A stretch of DNA of 64,000 nucleotides from Skeletonema tropicum (taxonomy: Eukaryota > Bacillariophyta > Thalassiosirophyceae > Thalassiosirales > Thalassiosiraceae). The notes under the pieces were generated by a model. It did not search any database. It saw only the letters and a program-made list of their open reading frames with translations, and had not been told where the DNA came from. The translations under genes and the position numbers were made by a program. Shown one piece after another: positions 61,585 to 64,000 of this stretch. The DNA lies in assembly GCA_037178625.1 (NCBI GenBank), contig CM074139.1, positions 1,364,001-1,428,000 on the forward strand, given 5' to 3'. How positions within the stretch are numbered: the stretch's first letter is position 1; each line of letters starts with the position of its first letter.

Positions 61585-62793
61585 ATGAAGCTCCCCATCG
61601 CCGCCCTAACAATGACCATCGCCACCGCATCGGCGGCCATCAACTCCAACTCCGACGCAGGCCGCACCCTCCTCTCCAAAGCCCGTCGTCTCGACGGCAA
61701 CAACAACGATAATGGCGAAGAGGACACCACCTGGATGCAAGACTTCTCCCTCAAATTCCAAGGATGTCGTACTGCCCTATCCTACAATGACGATGCCGAT
61801 GGCGAAGACGACGTGAAGGTTGCCACAACCAAATTGGCCCACTTTCGTCTGTGCGCTTCGGACAGTTGCTCCTCTTGGAATGGTGGCGGGTGCAGCTCTG
61901 GATATGGAGATTATGTCGTGAATTTGGAAGACTTTGCCGAGGCGTTTGTGCAGGGACAGCGTCGTAAGGAGGAGTATGAGTGTCAGATGTACATGTTTAA
62001 CAATTGTGATTGTAATGAGAATGATGATAAGGATGATGGGTTTAACAGGGAGTACTGTGAGTATGACTGTTATGCCAGCAATAAGAAGATGGCTGGCTGT
62101 ATTGATCGTAACCCCTATGAGGAGGAACAGGAGGGTCAAGAAGAGCAACGTCGCTTTGAGGCCGAGCGATATGTTGGATGTGAAGAACTTGAGATTGAGA
62201 ACAATGGTGACGATGGTAATGCCCAAGTCGATTACGATGAGGATGGAAATGAGATTACCTACTACGTTGGATCTATGTGCAGTGACAAGGGTGACGGAGT
62301 CTACCTTGCCGTCTTTACCGATGACACCTGCACCAACCAGGCTGATACCAGTGTTTACCAGAGGTTGACTGGAACTGCCCTCCCATACTCTCAGAGCAGC
62401 AAGACCAGCCTCATCACCACCGAATGCGTCTCATGCATTGAGCAGGAGGATCCCAACCGTCAGGCCGAGGCAGAAGCCAACGGTGAATACTACGAGGAGG
62501 AAATCAAAATCTCTGAGGCCTGTACTGAAATGTATGAGGCTGCTGGAAAGTGTGAGACCAACCTCAAGGCCTCATCCAAGTACTCGGAGGCGGATACCGA
62601 TGCTTGCTCCTACATTGCTGGTATCAAGATCACCAGGTCGAATGGTGTCCTTGACAAGCGTATGGCCAAGGGATCCAAGGTTGCTACCGCCTTTATTGTT
62701 ATCTTTGGAGTTGCCTTTGTTGGCCTTGCTGGATTTGTGTACACTCTCCACAAGAAGATTATGGATGCCAAGAAGGCTCCTCTCTTGGACTAA
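61585..62793 (+). CDS. Cys-rich acidic type I membrane protein, diatom-conserved type
   Basis: A 402-residue protein. A signal peptide (MKLPIAALTMTIATASAA) leads into a large acidic, Cys-rich lumenal or extracellular domain. One recognisable block is AHFRLCASDSCSSWNGGGCSSGYGDYVVN; the pattern RLC..DSC...GC..GYGDYVV is one I recall in many diatom proteins of unknown function. A single membrane helix lies at about 365-388 (TAFIVIFGVAFVGLAGFVYTL), followed by a short cytosolic tail ending APLLD, which could be an acidic-dileucine-like sorting signal. The regular spacing of Cys suggests disulfides. It probably resides in the secretory or silica-deposition pathway or at the surface; its function is unknown. 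Confidence 0.78.
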   Translation: MKLPIAALTMTIATASAAINSNSDAGRTLLSKARRLDGNNNDNGEEDTTWMQDFSLKFQGCRTALSYNDDADGEDDVKVATTKLAHFRLCASDSCSSWNGGGCSSGYGDYVVNLEDFAEAFVQGQRRKEEYECQMYMFNNCDCNENDDKDDGFNREYCEYDCYASNKKMAGCIDRNPYEEEQEGQEEQRRFEAERYVGCEELEIENNGDDGNAQVDYDEDGNEITYYVGSMCSDKGDGVYLAVFTDDTCTNQADTSVYQRLTGTALPYSQSSKTSLITTECVSCIEQEDPNRQAEAEANGEYYEEEIKISEACTEMYEAAGKCETNLKASSKYSEADTDACSYIAGIKITRSNGVLDKRMAKGSKVATAFIVIFGVAFVGLAGFVYTLHKKIMDAKKAPLLD

Positions 62794-63190
62794 ATGTATA
62801 CTTGAGACTGGTGTCTGAGCTAAACAGCTTTAGGGGAATATGATGAAATCTATTGGGGTTGAATGATTTTTATGTGTATTTTTTTGTTGATAGAGACGTG
62901 TGGTTCTATAAACTCTATTGACGTGGCAGCAAAGAAGAAGATGAAGAGTTCATTATTATATATAGTGACTAGAAAACGAGTAAACATAGGGTGCTCTACT
63001 GCCAGATTACTTCCATTTTTTTGTACAACAGGCTCTATCCTAGTATCTATTATCTCTATTTGTTTCTATGTACATTTTGTTTGTGTTTGTTCCAGTAGTG
63101 CACGTACTTTCAAAAATGTGCAGTCATCAGGAAAATGTCAGTTGCGATAGTGAGGGTAAATGGTGTGTACCCTCCAGGCTCACAATAAAA
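62794..63190. other. Convergent intergenic region
   Basis: 397 bp between convergent genes, expected to contain two 3' UTRs. Nothing else is seen. Confidence 0.4.
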
Positions 63191-64000
63191 TTACTTTGTG
63201 CAATAATCAATCACATTCATTGGGGAGATCGAAGAGACAGAAGAAGGAGTCTCTTCTTTCGAGTCTTCTTGAGCATTATAATCATCAGATGGGAAGACAG
63301 CGGAGTCCATATCACTACCAAAGTATTCAAGACTAGGAAGTTGGGGACATAAGCGTTTTAAGGAAAGCTGACACTGAGACACAGCAGTCAAGTCAATTGC
63401 TACGAATGAATCCATCATCAACGCTTCAAAGGATTGCTTCATGTCTGTAGTAAGGATATGAGGATTCTCAGAAGCAATCTTTTCCTCCGTGTTTTTCAGG
63501 GCAGCATACACGATAACAGAGGAGGTGAATCTTTCCAGAAGAGCAGGTATGAAGATGGCCAGCTCCACTTGATATCTGGTGGCCTCGTATAGATAAGAAG
63601 TTGTGGTGGAGCAACACTCTCCCAGAGGATGCAGTTGAGAAAAATTCAAGGCAAACATGTGGAGTGTCGGAGGATTGAGGCGCCAATCCAACTGTTCGAG
63701 AATGTCCATCTCCATCTCGTAAATTTCTTGTGGGTCAACATGGCCATACAGAAGTCTAGCCATAGCAAGAGAGCGGTTTCGGACGAGGCAATCCTCCGAT
63801 ATAGAGTGGAGCTTGATCGCAAGGAAGAGCGAAGTGACGGCTATGATTTGGTACTTGTCCTTAGTGTGCACATCTTCGCAGGATTTCGAGGTGTAACGAT
63901 CAAAGTAGCTAATAGCCACTCCTACAACTTCCCGATCGAAGTTGTAGTGATCAACGAATTCATAATACCTGCGTGGCAAAACAATGTCGAAAAACGGAGG
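63191..64000 (-). CDS. Cyclin (diatom-type), 5' end beyond the window
   Basis: 269 residues visible. The frame is open through the right edge (PPFFDIVLPRRYYEFVDHYNFDREVVGVAISYFDRY), so the N-terminus lies outside. The cyclin N-terminal fold shows YQIIAVTSLFLAIKLHS, EIYEMEMDILEQLDWRLNPPT and the start of the C-terminal fold (YQVELAIFIPALLERFTSSVIVYAALKNTEEK). The pattern is close to cyclin B/A-like folds but resembles the expanded diatom-specific cyclins, which link division to nutrients and silicon. It would activate a cyclin-dependent kinase. The C-terminal tail is acidic and Ser-rich (EDSKEETPSSVSSIS). Confidence 0.82.
   Translation of the reverse strand, partial: PPFFDIVLPRRYYEFVDHYNFDREVVGVAISYFDRYTSKSCEDVHTKDKYQIIAVTSLFLAIKLHSISEDCLVRNRSLAMARLLYGHVDPQEIYEMEMDILEQLDWRLNPPTLHMFALNFSQLHPLGECCSTTTSYLYEATRYQVELAIFIPALLERFTSSVIVYAALKNTEEKIASENPHILTTDMKQSFEALMMDSFVAIDLTAVSQCQLSLKRLCPQLPSLEYFGSDMDSAVFPSDDYNAQEDSKEETPSSVSSISPMNVIDYCTK

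Overview
The window reads as nuclear DNA of a diatom. A multi-pass protein starts with a signal-peptide-like stretch that ends in an ASAF motif, the hallmark of diatom plastid targeting. There are PT-repeat secreted proteins with Cys-rich C-terminal modules, a cyclin that resembles the diatom-expanded group, and short GT-AG introns (85-122 bp, with two of 202 and 266 bp) in otherwise compact genes. A centric diatom of the Thalassiosirales type is my best guess. That is inference; no marker gene here settles the species.

Layout. 0.1-28.5 kb is gene-dense. It holds a tandem pair of paralogous membrane proteins, a FRO-type ferric reductase, an SGNH hydrolase, a frameshifted membrane protein, a large acidic/polyQ protein with repeated Trp-acidic motifs, a frameshifted DUF900-type hydrolase, the plastid membrane protein, a Qc-SNARE, a TauE/SafE-type exporter, a sulfotransferase, an ABCD-type ABC transporter with an unusual N-terminal extension, a two-box HMG protein and a Seh1-like nucleoporin. 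About 28.5-51.4 kb is mobile-element territory. It contains a 3.5 kb TA-flanked DNA transposon with a broken transposase, a 4.9 kb 5'-truncated non-LTR retrotransposon (RT, RNase H, Ulp1-like protease) bounded by a 19 bp target duplication, a 2.5 kb non-autonomous hAT-type element with a perfect 8 bp target duplication, and a 1.07 kb TIR element carrying a hAT-like C-terminal exon. Between these lie a lipase-like PT-repeat gene, a GAT-domain protein and a glycosyltransferase-like gene. 51.4-64 kb is gene-dense again: a lipid kinase, a MATE transporter, a TALE homeodomain-RING protein, a PDZ-PX protein, a Cys-rich type I membrane protein and a cyclin that runs off the right edge.

No operons are expected or seen. 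Several products belong to the endomembrane system (Qc-SNARE, GAT protein, PDZ-PX protein, Trp-acidic protein), but they are scattered and I see no functional cluster. The most unusual items are the retroelement with a C-terminal Ulp1 protease whose present start codon lies in its own target-site duplication, the homeodomain-RING fusion, the ABC-transporter fusion, and the mobile elements whose ends can be fixed to the base from TIRs and target duplications.
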